Notes under the pieces: generated by a model | Seen by the model: only the letters and a program-made list of their open reading frames with translations | Database searches by the model: none | What the model was told of the DNA's origin: nothing | Translations under genes and position numbers: made by a program | Shown here: positions 35,700-44,396 of the stretch, one piece after another | Layout: the number at the start of each line of letters is the position of its first letter | How positions within the stretch are numbered: position 1 is the first letter of the stretch | From: Rickettsia helvetica | GTDB lineage: Bacteria; Pseudomonadota; Alphaproteobacteria; Rickettsiales; Rickettsiaceae | Length of the DNA: 64,000 nucleotides | Direction: 5' to 3' | Assembly: GCF_963970025.1 (NCBI RefSeq) | Contig: NZ_OZ018776.1 | Span: 744,001-808,000 of the forward strand

Positions 35700-37184
35700 A
35701 TGCTGTTACTTGAATTAAAAAAAACTAATCAAACCTTAGAAACTATACATTTTATAGGGATCGGCGGCATTGGAATGAGCGGTATTGCCGAGATATTACA
35801 TAATCTAGGTTATAAAGTACAAGGTTCCGATTTAGTAGAAAATTATAATACTAAAAGGCTTGAGTCATACGGCATTAAAATATTTTTAGGACACGCTGAG
35901 CAAAACATTACCAATGTTTCGTATGTTGTTATTTCATCGGCAATTAATCCAAATAATCCTGAAATACAAGAGGCATTAGAGTGTAAAATTCCGATTATTA
36001 GACGTGCGGAAATGCTTGCTGAACTTATGAGATTAAAATGTTCAGTAGCAGTTTCGGGATCGCATGGTAAAACCACTACTACTTCTTTAGTTGCTTGTTT
36101 ATTTGAGGCAACCGGTTTATGTCCTACGGTTATTAACGGCGGGATCATAAATAATAAATCGACTAATGCATATCTTGGTTCAAGTAATTATTTAATTGCG
36201 GAAGCCGATGAATCGGATGCAACGTTTATTCATATTCCATCAACTATTGCGATAATAACTAACATTGATCCCGAACATTTAGATTATTATAAAGATTTTG
36301 AAACATTAATTGGTGCTTTTAAAAGCTTTATTACTAATTTGCCGTTTTACGGTTTTGCCGTTTGTTGTATCGATCATAAAATAGTTCGTAAGTTAGTAGA
36401 TGATATTACTGAAAGGAAGATTGTTACTTATGGAATCGATTCGGAAGATGCTCATATTATAGCGTTTAATATTAACACTGATATTGCCTCCTCTACTTTT
36501 GACGTAAAAATTAGTCTACCAAATGTACTAGGTACAACGATTATTGAAAAAATTACTATTCCAATGCCTGGAAGACATAATATTTTAAATAGTCTTGCTG
36601 CAATTGCCGTTGGGATAGAATTAGATTTCGGTATTAAAGCTATTAAAAACGGTTTTAATAATTTTAAAGGAGTGAAGAGAAGATTTACTAAAGTAGCGGA
36701 ATATAATAGGGCTTCAATTATTGATGATTACGCTCATCATCCTGAGGAAATCAAAGCAACACTTGCGACGGCTAAAAATATAGCAAATAAACAAAACGGT
36801 AAAGTTATTGCTATTTTTCAGCCTCACAGATATTCAAGAATGCAGCATTTATTTGATGATTTTATGCTTTGCTTCGCTGATGCCGATATACTCTATATTA
36901 CCGATATATATGCTGCAGGTGAAAACCCTATAGAAGGAATTACAGGACAAAGTTTAGTTGATAAGATTACTAAGAATAAGCATCACGATAAAGCAAATTT
37001 TCTAGTGCAGCTAGATGATGCGGTTGGGGTTATTATAGATAATGCAGCTTCCGGTGATATGATAATTATGATGGGAGCAGGTAATATTTCAAGTTTTGCT
37101 AATGAATTAGATGGGAGATTGTCATCCCGCAACTTAATCACGGGATCTCAGAATACAGACTGCGATACAAGATCCCGTGATTAA
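35700..37184 (+). CDS. murC: UDP-N-acetylmuramate--L-alanine ligase with repeat-derived C-terminus
   Basis: Adds L-Ala to UDP-MurNAc in the cytosolic path to peptidoglycan. N-terminal IGGIGMSGIAEIL dinucleotide-like domain, ATP-binding GSHGKTTTTS, then NITNIDPEHLDYY and the C-terminal HHPEEI region. The frame runs into a family-B palindrome at 37121, so the last about 20 residues (SSRNLITGSQNTDCDTRSR...) and the stop at 37182-37184 come from the repeat. The true family domain ends with GAGNISSFANEL, so the repeat tail is an add-on after the fold. First gene of the murC-murB-ddlB-ftsQ-ftsA run. Confidence 0.94.
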   Translation: MLLLELKKTNQTLETIHFIGIGGIGMSGIAEILHNLGYKVQGSDLVENYNTKRLESYGIKIFLGHAEQNITNVSYVVISSAINPNNPEIQEALECKIPIIRRAEMLAELMRLKCSVAVSGSHGKTTTTSLVACLFEATGLCPTVINGGIINNKSTNAYLGSSNYLIAEADESDATFIHIPSTIAIITNIDPEHLDYYKDFETLIGAFKSFITNLPFYGFAVCCIDHKIVRKLVDDITERKIVTYGIDSEDAHIIAFNINTDIASSTFDVKISLPNVLGTTIIEKITIPMPGRHNILNSLAAIAVGIELDFGIKAIKNGFNNFKGVKRRFTKVAEYNRASIIDDYAHHPEEIKATLATAKNIANKQNGKVIAIFQPHRYSRMQHLFDDFMLCFADADILYITDIYAAGENPIEGITGQSLVDKITKNKHHDKANFLVQLDDAVGVIIDNAASGDMIIMMGAGNISSFANELDGRLSSRNLITGSQNTDCDTRSRD

Positions 37185-37197
37185 GTCGCGGGATGAC
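37121..37197. repeat. Palindromic element, family B, overlapping the 3' end of murC
   Basis: Ends GTCATCCCGCAACTTAATCA and CGTGATTAAGTCGCGGGATGAC. It encodes the last residues and the stop of murC and carries an in-frame GTG (37177) that would extend murB. The real murB ATG lies 10 bases past its right end. Confidence 0.93.
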
Positions 37198-37206
37198 AGT
37201 AAAAAT

Positions 37207-38094
37207 ATGTTAATTTTACCGATAGTAAAAGGCGAGTATAAAAAAGATTATAATTTAAAACATCTGACATGGTTTAAAGTAGGCGGTAATGCCGAAATTT
37301 TCTTTAAACCTTTAGATAGCGAAGATTTAAAAAGTTTCTTAATACAAAATAAGCAAAAATTATCTATAACTACTTTTGGAGCAGGCTCAAATATTATTAT
37401 AAGAGACGGCGGCATAGAAGGGGTTGTTATAAAACTTGGTCAGAATTTTAGCAATATTGAGTTTATAGATAATCATTTGATAGTAGGTAGCAGCTGCCTT
37501 AATTATAATTTAGCAAAATTCTGTCAAGTAAATGCTATTTCCGGTTTTGAGTTTTTAGTAGGTATTCCAGGGACTATCGGCGGCGGAGTTGCTATGAATG
37601 CCGGTGCTTACGGCTCTGAATTTAAAGATATTATAGTGAAGATTGAAGCGATTGACTTTGCAGGAAACTTTTTAACATTTGCCAATGAAGAAATTGGTTT
37701 TAAATATCGCAGTAATAATTTACCAAAGGATTTAATTATTCTCAAAGTCGTTTTTAAAGTAAATAGAGGCGATAGTGAAAATATATTATTACGGATGAAT
37801 GAAATAAATAACGCAAGATCATCTACGCAGCCTATTAAAGAACGTACAGGAGGTAGTACTTTTGCAAATCCTGAAGGGCTTAAATCTTGGGAACTTATTG
37901 ACAAAGCAGGGCTTAGAGGCTATAGAATAGGCGGTGCTTCGATGTCAGAACTTCATTGTAATTTTATGGTAAATAACGGCGATGCTACCGCTAAGGATTT
38001 AGAAAATTTAGGTGATTTCATCCGGCAAAAAGTATTTGAAGATAGCGGGGTTGAATTAGAATGGGAGATTAAGAGAATAGGGGTATATCGATGA
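37207..38094 (+). CDS. murB: UDP-N-acetylenolpyruvoylglucosamine reductase
   Basis: A FAD enzyme that reduces the enolpyruvyl group to give UDP-MurNAc. N-terminal TWFKVGGNAE; FAD-binding GAGSNIIIRDGG and VGIPGTIGGGVAMNAGAYG; then YRSNNLP and the catalytic serine block GGSTFANPEG, and AGLRGYRIGGASMSELHCNF. I start at ATG 37207 (MLILPIVKG...), 295 aa, because the ten extra codons upstream to a GTG belong to the palindrome. It follows murC by 22 bases, ahead of ddlB. Confidence 0.94.
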   Translation: MLILPIVKGEYKKDYNLKHLTWFKVGGNAEIFFKPLDSEDLKSFLIQNKQKLSITTFGAGSNIIIRDGGIEGVVIKLGQNFSNIEFIDNHLIVGSSCLNYNLAKFCQVNAISGFEFLVGIPGTIGGGVAMNAGAYGSEFKDIIVKIEAIDFAGNFLTFANEEIGFKYRSNNLPKDLIILKVVFKVNRGDSENILLRMNEINNARSSTQPIKERTGGSTFANPEGLKSWELIDKAGLRGYRIGGASMSELHCNFMVNNGDATAKDLENLGDFIRQKVFEDSGVELEWEIKRIGVYR

Positions 38095-38100
38095 ACACTT

Positions 38101-38177
38101 GTCATCCCGCGACCTGATCGCGGGCACTCAGGAGACAGACTATGATACAAGATCCCGCGATCAAGTCGCGGGATGAC
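38101..38177. repeat. Palindromic element, family B
   Basis: Perfectly typical ends GTCATCCCGCGACCTGATCG and CGATCAAGTCGCGGGATGAC. It lies six bases after the murB stop and 23 before ddlB, separating two genes that are otherwise run together. Confidence 0.93.
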
Positions 38178-38200
38178 AATATAGAATCAAAGCAAATAAT

Positions 38201-39163
38201 ATGAAATATCAAACACATTGGGTGGAACACTCTGTAGTCAAAATATTAAGTAGTACCGGTAAAAAACATATAGCGTTAGTAGCGGGTGGTATGTCTGCTG
38301 AGCGAGAAGTATCTTTAGTGTCAAGCGAAGGAGTTAGTAAAGCTTTAATTGAATTAGGGTATAGAGTTACCTTTATTGATATGGGAGCAGATATTGCAGT
38401 TAAATTACAAGAAATAAAACCTGATATTGTTTTTAATTGCCTGCATGGTACATATGGTGAAGACGGTTGTTTACCAGGATTACTTAATATAATACGGATT
38501 CCTTATACTCATAGCGGCGTGTTATCTTCAGCTTTAGCATTCGATAAAATACATTCTAGGAGCTGGTTTTTAACGAATAATATTAATATGGCAGAAAGTA
38601 TTGTCGTAAGTAAAAGTGATGATATAAAAAGCGATCCTATGAAACATCCATATGTAATTAAGCCTTTTACGCAAGGATCAAGTATCGGTGTTGAGGTGAT
38701 ATTTGAAGAAGATGATTTTAACTTTGCCGATTATGATTTTCCTTATGGTGATCAGGTAATAATAGAGCAATATATAAAAGGGCGGGAATTGCAAGTAGCG
38801 GTATTAAACGGCAAAGCTCTTGGAGCTTTAGAGATTAAATTACTAAAAAATCGTTTCTATGATTATGAAACTAAATATACCGAAGGATTTGCTGAGCATC
38901 TTTGTCCTGCTCCGCTACCTGCTAATTTATATGAAAAATTACTTATAGAATCAGAAAAAATTTATAAAACAATGAATTGTAAAGGTCCTGCTAGAGCAGA
39001 GTTTATTTTAGAAGATCAGACGAACAAATTATATGCTTTGGAGATAAATACTCACCCAGGTATGACGCCTTTATCCATAGTGCCGGAAATTGCAGCTTAT
39101 GCAGGGATAAATTTTACTAACTTAATTGAAGAAATTATAAAGACGGCAAGCTTTGAATCATGA
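38201..39163 (+). CDS. ddlB: D-alanine--D-alanine ligase
   Basis: Ligates two D-Ala for the pentapeptide stem; an ATP-grasp enzyme. GGMSAEREVSLVS at the N-terminus, LHGTYGEDG, IPYTHSGVLSSALAFDK, the ATP-grasp KPFTQGSSIGV, and the C-terminal EINTHPGMTPLS metal-binding motif. Length 320 aa is typical. It overlaps ftsQ by four bases (ATGA). It would be the normal D-Ala-D-Ala source; the nearby VanX-like dipeptidase gene is dead. Confidence 0.95.
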   Translation: MKYQTHWVEHSVVKILSSTGKKHIALVAGGMSAEREVSLVSSEGVSKALIELGYRVTFIDMGADIAVKLQEIKPDIVFNCLHGTYGEDGCLPGLLNIIRIPYTHSGVLSSALAFDKIHSRSWFLTNNINMAESIVVSKSDDIKSDPMKHPYVIKPFTQGSSIGVEVIFEEDDFNFADYDFPYGDQVIIEQYIKGRELQVAVLNGKALGALEIKLLKNRFYDYETKYTEGFAEHLCPAPLPANLYEKLLIESEKIYKTMNCKGPARAEFILEDQTNKLYALEINTHPGMTPLSIVPEIAAYAGINFTNLIEEIIKTASFES

Positions 39164-39963
39164 GAAAAAAAACAAGCTCCAATAAAAAAAAACAAACAAA
39201 AAAAACTAATAATATCTCATTACGCCGAAAATTAGGACTAATTTACAAAAAAGCAATACTAGGGCTTAAGATTGCTTTAATTATCTTTGTATGTCTATTT
39301 ATTTTTACAAAATATTTTGCCGGCGTAAAAACCTACTTAACAACAAATATATACCAAACAACAACAAAACTTGGGTTTAAACTTGAGAATGTTATCATTG
39401 AAGGACAGCAAAATGTCGATGAGTCTACAATATTAAAGGTTTTAAATGCGAGTAAAGGTAGTCCTATTTTTGCTCTTAAATTAGACGAAATTAGAAATAA
39501 TTTAAAGAAAAATAAATGGATCAAGGAAGTATATGTCAGTAGAAGATTACCAAATACGGTATATATAAAATTATTTGAAAGAGAACCTATTGCTATTTGG
39601 CAAATTAATAATCAGCTTTTCTTAGTCGATGAAGAAGGTTACGAAATTAGTAAAAATATTCAGCCTTTTCCTCATTTATTACATGTTGTAGGGGAAGGGG
39701 CAAATATCTATGCAGGTAAATTAGTAGTAGAGTTGCAGAAATATCCGGCATTAATGAATAAAACTTCAGCTGCTGTAAGACTCGGAGATAGAAGGTGGGA
39801 TTTAAATCTTAAAGGTAATATAAGTATTAAGTTACCTGAAAAAGAGTTTGAAGAAGCATTAAAATATATCGATGCACTAAATAAAGCTAACAAGCTATTT
39901 AACCAAAATTATAAGGTTTTGGATTTGAGGGATAGAAATAAATATTATATTGAGAAGTACTGA
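39160..39963 (+). CDS. ftsQ: Cell division protein FtsQ
   Basis: A bitopic divisome protein. Lys-rich cytoplasmic N-terminus (KKTSSNKKKQTKKTNN), a membrane helix at about 39-58 (LKIALIIFVCLFIF), a POTRA domain (FKLENVIIEGQQNVDESTIL, about 76-145), and a beta domain with YIKLFEREPIAIW, DEEGY and LDLRD. Start ATG overlaps the ddlB stop, so translation is coupled. ftsA follows after a family-A element. Confidence 0.94.
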   Translation: MRKKTSSNKKKQTKKTNNISLRRKLGLIYKKAILGLKIALIIFVCLFIFTKYFAGVKTYLTTNIYQTTTKLGFKLENVIIEGQQNVDESTILKVLNASKGSPIFALKLDEIRNNLKKNKWIKEVYVSRRLPNTVYIKLFEREPIAIWQINNQLFLVDEEGYEISKNIQPFPHLLHVVGEGANIYAGKLVVELQKYPALMNKTSAAVRLGDRRWDLNLKGNISIKLPEKEFEEALKYIDALNKANKLFNQNYKVLDLRDRNKYYIEKY

Positions 39964-39967
39964 GAAT

Positions 39968-40065
39968 CGTCATTGCGAGGAGAAACATAGTTTCGACGTG
40001 GCAATCTTGTCACGCATCCTGAGATTGCTTCGTCGAATTACTTTGTAATTCTTCTCGCAATGACG
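39968..40065. repeat. Palindromic element, family A
   Basis: Ends CGTCATTGCGAG and CTCGCAATGACG; it begins four bases after the ftsQ stop and ends 25 before ftsA, interrupting the division operon. Confidence 0.92.
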
Positions 40066-40090
40066 TTTTTGGAATAACAAGCATAAAAAA

Positions 40091-41326
40091 ATGAAAGAGA
40101 AAATATCAAATTTTGTAACACTTGATTTCGGTAGTAGTAAGATTGCCGTAATTGCTGCCTATATTAGTAAAAAAGGTGAAATTAAAGTAGCTAGCCAAAA
40201 TTTGCATCATTCTAAAGGTATTAAATCAGGAGTTATATCAGATTTAAAAAATGCTGAAACTAGTATTGTTTCGGCAATTTACGCACTTGAAAAAGATTGC
40301 GGTAAAAATATAAAAAAAGTTATATTATCGTTATCAGGTGCTGACACTAAATCTTATTATATTAATTATACCATTAAAGTTAACGGGCAAACTGTAACGC
40401 AGCAGGATATTAAAAAGTTACTACAAAAAGCATTACTTGAATTTAAAGTTAAAAACCAAGAAATTATTCATTATTTTCCTCTTGAATTTACCCTTGATAA
40501 TAATACAGTCGAGAATCCTATCGGTATGTATGGTAGAGAACTTAGTTGTGAATTACATATTATTGCAGCTAGTTCAAATATGTTATCAAATATTGTACAA
40601 TGCTTCGCTAAATGTCATGTTGAAGTCACAAATATTACTCTAGCAATTTATGCTTCTGCTATTAGCTGTCTTACGAATGATGAAAAAAATCTAGGCTCGC
40701 TTATTATAGATATGGGTGATAAAACTACCTCTTTCGGCATTTTTTTTGCAGGTAAATTAATATATACAGGGCATGTAAATATAGGTAGTTTTCATATTAG
40801 CTCGGATATTGCTAAAGTCTTTGGTATTGATCTTGTTACGGCAGAGAAATTAAAAATTTTATACGGTAATGCAATTATACCTTTGTTTGAGAAAGATAGT
40901 ATTATAAATATGGATGATTTTCAGGTTGATACTCATCATAATTTAAATACTTCCGTAACAATTTATAAATTGGCTGAGGTAATAAGAGCAAGAGCCGAAG
41001 AAATATTATCAATGGTAAAAGCCAAATATGATAAAGCAACAAAAGGGCAGGTTGAAGTTTTTAGAGTTGTAATTACCGGCGGTGGGTCTCAGCTTAGAGG
41101 GCTTAAAGAGCTTTCAAATAGAGTTTTTGAAAAACAGAGTAGAATCGGTAAACCAGAAATTATTGCCGGTTTTACAGAAGACTATAATCCGGCTATGTAT
41201 TCAGCAACTATAGGAATGCTAAAAATTCATGCTCTAAAACAGCAAAAAGCATTCGCTCATATTAGACTTGATGAAAATAGCAGCTTCTTTAAAAAAGCTT
41301 TTGATTGGTTTAAGGAGAATGTTTGA
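40091..41326 (+). CDS. ftsA: Cell division protein FtsA
   Basis: An actin-like ATPase that tethers FtsZ to the membrane. FVTLDFGSSKIAVIAAY at the N-terminus (phosphate-1), the SHS2 insertion (domain 1C), LIIDMGDKTTSFGIF (phosphate-2), and VITGGGSQLRGL (adenosine). The C-terminus ends in an amphipathic stretch, FFKKAFDWFKENV, typical of the membrane-targeting helix. Length 411 aa. ftsZ does not follow; a minus-strand methyltransferase gene converges on it. Confidence 0.95.
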   Translation: MKEKISNFVTLDFGSSKIAVIAAYISKKGEIKVASQNLHHSKGIKSGVISDLKNAETSIVSAIYALEKDCGKNIKKVILSLSGADTKSYYINYTIKVNGQTVTQQDIKKLLQKALLEFKVKNQEIIHYFPLEFTLDNNTVENPIGMYGRELSCELHIIAASSNMLSNIVQCFAKCHVEVTNITLAIYASAISCLTNDEKNLGSLIIDMGDKTTSFGIFFAGKLIYTGHVNIGSFHISSDIAKVFGIDLVTAEKLKILYGNAIIPLFEKDSIINMDDFQVDTHHNLNTSVTIYKLAEVIRARAEEILSMVKAKYDKATKGQVEVFRVVITGGGSQLRGLKELSNRVFEKQSRIGKPEIIAGFTEDYNPAMYSATIGMLKIHALKQQKAFAHIRLDENSSFFKKAFDWFKENV

Positions 41327-41412
41327 TTTGATTATTATTTTTTTTCTTGCTACTGTGGAAAAATACCTTGAGAATCATTATATAATTTCAAGGATTTGGA
41401 ATCCTGCTTTTT

Positions 41413-42207
41413 CTAGCTGTTTAGTGTTTCAGCTTCTGTACGAAAAACTTGCCATGCAGCGTTAATAATATCGCTAAAAATAGTCTTTTGTTTTAAAGCA
41501 TCCTCAGTATTAATATTTTTCCATGTAGATTCCTTTGATAATGTTGGAGGAGGCGTTAAAAAGCTTGCAATTAGTATGCCGCTAGGTTTAAGCACTTTAC
41601 TAAATTGTTTATATAGATCAGTAACTTTATCATCATCAAATTCATAAATATTAAGACCATTACTCATAAGGATATCATATTCCTCGTGAATATCAAGATT
41701 CCAAGCATCTTGAAAGTTAACATGCGTAAGATGATGATTTTTAGCGTTTTCTTGTGCTAATTCTAAAGAAATAGCATCTAGATCAATCCCTGTCAGATGA
41801 ATTTCTTTTATTTCGCTGTAATCTAATGTAAAATCGTCCATAGTACCGCAAGGAACAGAAATAAATTGCATTCCGTCTTCTAACTTATCCTGTAAAATTT
41901 TTTGAAATATTTTAAAGCGTTCTTGGGTAGCTTTAACAGAAGGAGCATGATACAAAATCCATCTTTCTAAAGGGTGGAGTTTTTCTTTTTTAAGACCATG
42001 AATTATTATATAAGATGTCCAATAACCATTCAGTCTTTTATTTGCCAACAAAAAACGACCTAACTCAAATTCACGTAATTGATCAAGTAAGGCAAGCTGT
42101 TCATCTAATGGCAAAAAAGTAATATGCTTGTTTTCCAACTCTTTTTTGAGTTGCGAAGCATCAAAAGTAGATTTAGTTAATCCATGATGCGTTATTAATC
42201 TTGGCAT
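41413..42207 (-). CDS. Class I SAM-dependent methyltransferase of unknown substrate
   Basis: A Rossmann-type methyltransferase with an N-terminal helical extension (about 1-100). The core shows ISVPCGTMDDF where motif I usually has a glycine-rich loop, then LTGIDLDAISLELAQENA (acidic motif II), VNFQDAWNLD, DILMSNGLNIYEFDDDKV, and LKPSGILIASFLTPP. Substrate cannot be predicted. 264 aa, minus strand, with the NfeD-like gene 20 bases upstream and a gap of 86 bases to ftsA. Confidence 0.82.
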   Translation of the reverse strand: MPRLITHHGLTKSTFDASQLKKELENKHITFLPLDEQLALLDQLREFELGRFLLANKRLNGYWTSYIIIHGLKKEKLHPLERWILYHAPSVKATQERFKIFQKILQDKLEDGMQFISVPCGTMDDFTLDYSEIKEIHLTGIDLDAISLELAQENAKNHHLTHVNFQDAWNLDIHEEYDILMSNGLNIYEFDDDKVTDLYKQFSKVLKPSGILIASFLTPPPTLSKESTWKNINTEDALKQKTIFSDIINAAWQVFRTEAETLNS

Positions 42208-42227
42208 AAATTATATAGGGTTTGATT

Positions 42228-42698
42228 CTATGTTTTAGGTCTATGCTTAGAGCAAATTAGTACATTCCCTTTAACTTCGATAATAAAAAGTCGGTCGCCT
42301 GTTTTTGCATCGATTTCGTTTGGGGCAAGATAAGCATTCATAATAGTACCGGACCATCTTACTTGTCCTATAGTATCAGAAGAAACAGTAGCACTATAAA
42401 CCTCTACCGTTTTGCCTATCATATCCGAGTAATTTTCTGTTTTATCAGTTTTATTATAAACATATTTTTTAAGAGGATAATATAATATGCAAAACCAAAT
42501 AAGCGATAATATACCAAAAAATGTTATTTGATTTGTTAAGCCAACTAGAGTATAGTTATATACCACAAGAGTGTTTGATAATGCTCCGAGCCCAAAGAAT
42601 AAGAATCCAATGCTTGGAATTGCAAAGAATTCAACAACTATACAAATTATGCCGATTATTAACCATATTTCGGTGAGATAATTATTTATCATGAACAT
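42228..42698 (-). CDS. NfeD-family membrane protein
   Basis: Four hydrophobic segments in the first about 80 residues, then a C-terminal OB-fold-type domain (IGKTVEVYSATVSSDTIGQVRW, GDRLFIIEVKGNVLICS), the short NfeD form. NfeD proteins usually partner with stomatin/SPFH proteins, but no SPFH gene is next to it here. The first ATG overlaps cycM by 17 bases; an in-frame ATG two codons later (MINNYL) is also possible. Second gene of a minus-strand cycM-nfeD-methyltransferase run. Confidence 0.82.
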   Translation of the reverse strand: MFMINNYLTEIWLIIGIICIVVEFFAIPSIGFLFFGLGALSNTLVVYNYTLVGLTNQITFFGILSLIWFCILYYPLKKYVYNKTDKTENYSDMIGKTVEVYSATVSSDTIGQVRWSGTIMNAYLAPNEIDAKTGDRLFIIEVKGNVLICSKHRPKT

Positions 42699-43209
42699 AA
42701 GTTTTTAAAAATAATATTACGTCAGCTATGTCTTGTGGTTTTGAGATACCGGCAAAGGACATTTTAGTTCCTGAGGCATAGCTACTTGGCTTATGTAAGA
42801 AAGCAAATAAACTATCATCATCCCATATGCCGCCAAGTTTTGATAGAGCAGGGGAATATTTATAGTCTGCTATGCTTGCTTTTGGTCTGCCTGCTACATC
42901 CCACAAATGAGGTCCTATTTTATTTGGACCGTCTTTATCAAGGGAATGACACATTAAACATTTCTTAGCTATCTGTTGGCCATTATCGGCATTAGCGGCT
43001 TTCATCAATTCCGGTATATTTACCGGTGCTTGCTCTATTGCCGTAGTATCTTGATTTTCTGTGGATTCCTGAACTGCAATGCTATAACCACGATGTAAAA
43101 CTTGTAAGTTTGGTTTGTATAATATATTTGCAACAAATCCAACCATCATAGCAATTAAACTAGCAAATAAGATGGCTGCAACAATTTTATTTAATTCTTT
43201 TCCAGACAT
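42682..43209 (-). CDS. cycM: Membrane-anchored cytochrome c (CycM-like)
   Basis: Carries electrons from the bc1 complex to the terminal oxidase. One N-terminal membrane anchor (about 9-30, IVAAILFASLIAMMVGFVANILY), a linker, and a class I cytochrome c domain: heme motif CLMCHS (C-x-x-C-H), GPNKIGPHLWDVAGR, GGIWDDDSLFAFL, and the axial Met in GTKMSFAG. 175 aa. Related genes in the window are ctaA (heme A synthesis) and ccmB (heme export for cytochrome c maturation). Confidence 0.93.
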   Translation of the reverse strand: MSGKELNKIVAAILFASLIAMMVGFVANILYKPNLQVLHRGYSIAVQESTENQDTTAIEQAPVNIPELMKAANADNGQQIAKKCLMCHSLDKDGPNKIGPHLWDVAGRPKASIADYKYSPALSKLGGIWDDDSLFAFLHKPSSYASGTKMSFAGISKPQDIADVILFLKTYVHDK

Positions 43210-43320
43210 TTATTTTGTTTCTTTATTAGAGTTTATACTATAATTTAAGTTGTAAGAGAAGTTAATTAAATAAATAAAAGAAAAATTTATAAAAATATTG
43301 TTCTTTGGAGAGAAAAATAA

Positions 43321-44388
43321 ATGTCTGATTCAAAAAAATCAAGGGTTAGAAAAATATTTAATAAGTTAAAATCTTATTGGACTAGTTTTAGACAAAGTAA
43401 AATCGGTAAAATATTATTTAGCAATAGTTTAAGTTATGCAGTTTCCATAGCTTCTATAGCAATTACAGTTTCCGGACTTTTTACTCCTATATCACCGATA
43501 ATTATAGCTGTAGCTGTTGTTTCAGGCGTTAGCGTAGGAATTCAGGCTATAAACGAGACTTGGAAAGTGCATAGTTTGCGTAAACTTCATAAAGAGAATA
43601 ATTTATTAGTACATAACAGAAATGCTAAAAGTCAGCAAGAGTATATATTATCATTAGAACCGAGCTTAAAAGATATTTTAAAAAATGAATTATATACGCC
43701 GCAAACGGCAGGTAAGGATTCTACTCAAGATAAGTATGAGTTAAATGTAAATAAATTGAAAAGTACAGGACGAATATTTGGAAATAATTTAGGTGGAGCT
43801 GCAAATTTGGCTGCCTCTATTATTAAAGGTGCTAGCGGTAATGTGCTTGATATATTAAAAGCTACGGGTTACGGTGTAGTTACGACCGCATCATTAATTA
43901 TCGACGGTCTTACTGAAAAGGAAAAAATAGAAATAAAAGCAATATTTAAATTCAATATAAATGAAGAATATAAAAAACAAGATACTCCTATATATGAACA
44001 TTTAGAACAATTAGAGAATTATACTAAGAATCAAGTATTACAAACATTAGCTTTAAAAAAATTAATAACGGATAAGAATTATTGGAGTATGAATAAAGAC
44101 CAAAAAATACAAAAATTTCGAGAAATAAGAGGCAGTTTTAATTTTGAAATAAAAAGAAACGGTTTAGAAGAATTTTTGAGAAAAAATAAAATAACAATGG
44201 ATAATAGAAAAGAGAATTATGTTAAAGATATTAAAAATGTAATGAATCCATTTTATGAAAATCCTAGTAAAGCTGAAGGATATAGTCCTTTAACTAAAGC
44301 TATGGATAAAGATAAAGTTAATAATGCTGAAATGAAAAGTGAAAAGTCAAAAAGGATGCAAAAAAGAAAGCGAAATTTAACAATATGA
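43321..44388 (+). CDS. Membrane-associated hypothetical protein, 355 aa
   Basis: Not recognised. A basic N-terminus (RVRKIFNKLK) is followed by two predicted membrane helices at about 37-75 (LSYAVSIASIAITVSGLF, IIIAVAVVSGVSVGIQAI). A glycine/alanine-rich amphipathic stretch at about 158-195 (NNLGGAANLAASIIKGASGN) comes next, then a charged helical C-terminal half ending in a run of Lys and Arg. GGAGAG precedes the ATG. The gene converges with lpxC, ending nine bases before it. Membrane-active architecture is visible, but function is not. Confidence 0.7.
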   Translation: MSDSKKSRVRKIFNKLKSYWTSFRQSKIGKILFSNSLSYAVSIASIAITVSGLFTPISPIIIAVAVVSGVSVGIQAINETWKVHSLRKLHKENNLLVHNRNAKSQQEYILSLEPSLKDILKNELYTPQTAGKDSTQDKYELNVNKLKSTGRIFGNNLGGAANLAASIIKGASGNVLDILKATGYGVVTTASLIIDGLTEKEKIEIKAIFKFNINEEYKKQDTPIYEHLEQLENYTKNQVLQTLALKKLITDKNYWSMNKDQKIQKFREIRGSFNFEIKRNGLEEFLRKNKITMDNRKENYVKDIKNVMNPFYENPSKAEGYSPLTKAMDKDKVNNAEMKSEKSKRMQKRKRNLTI

Positions 44389-44396
44389 AATGATTA

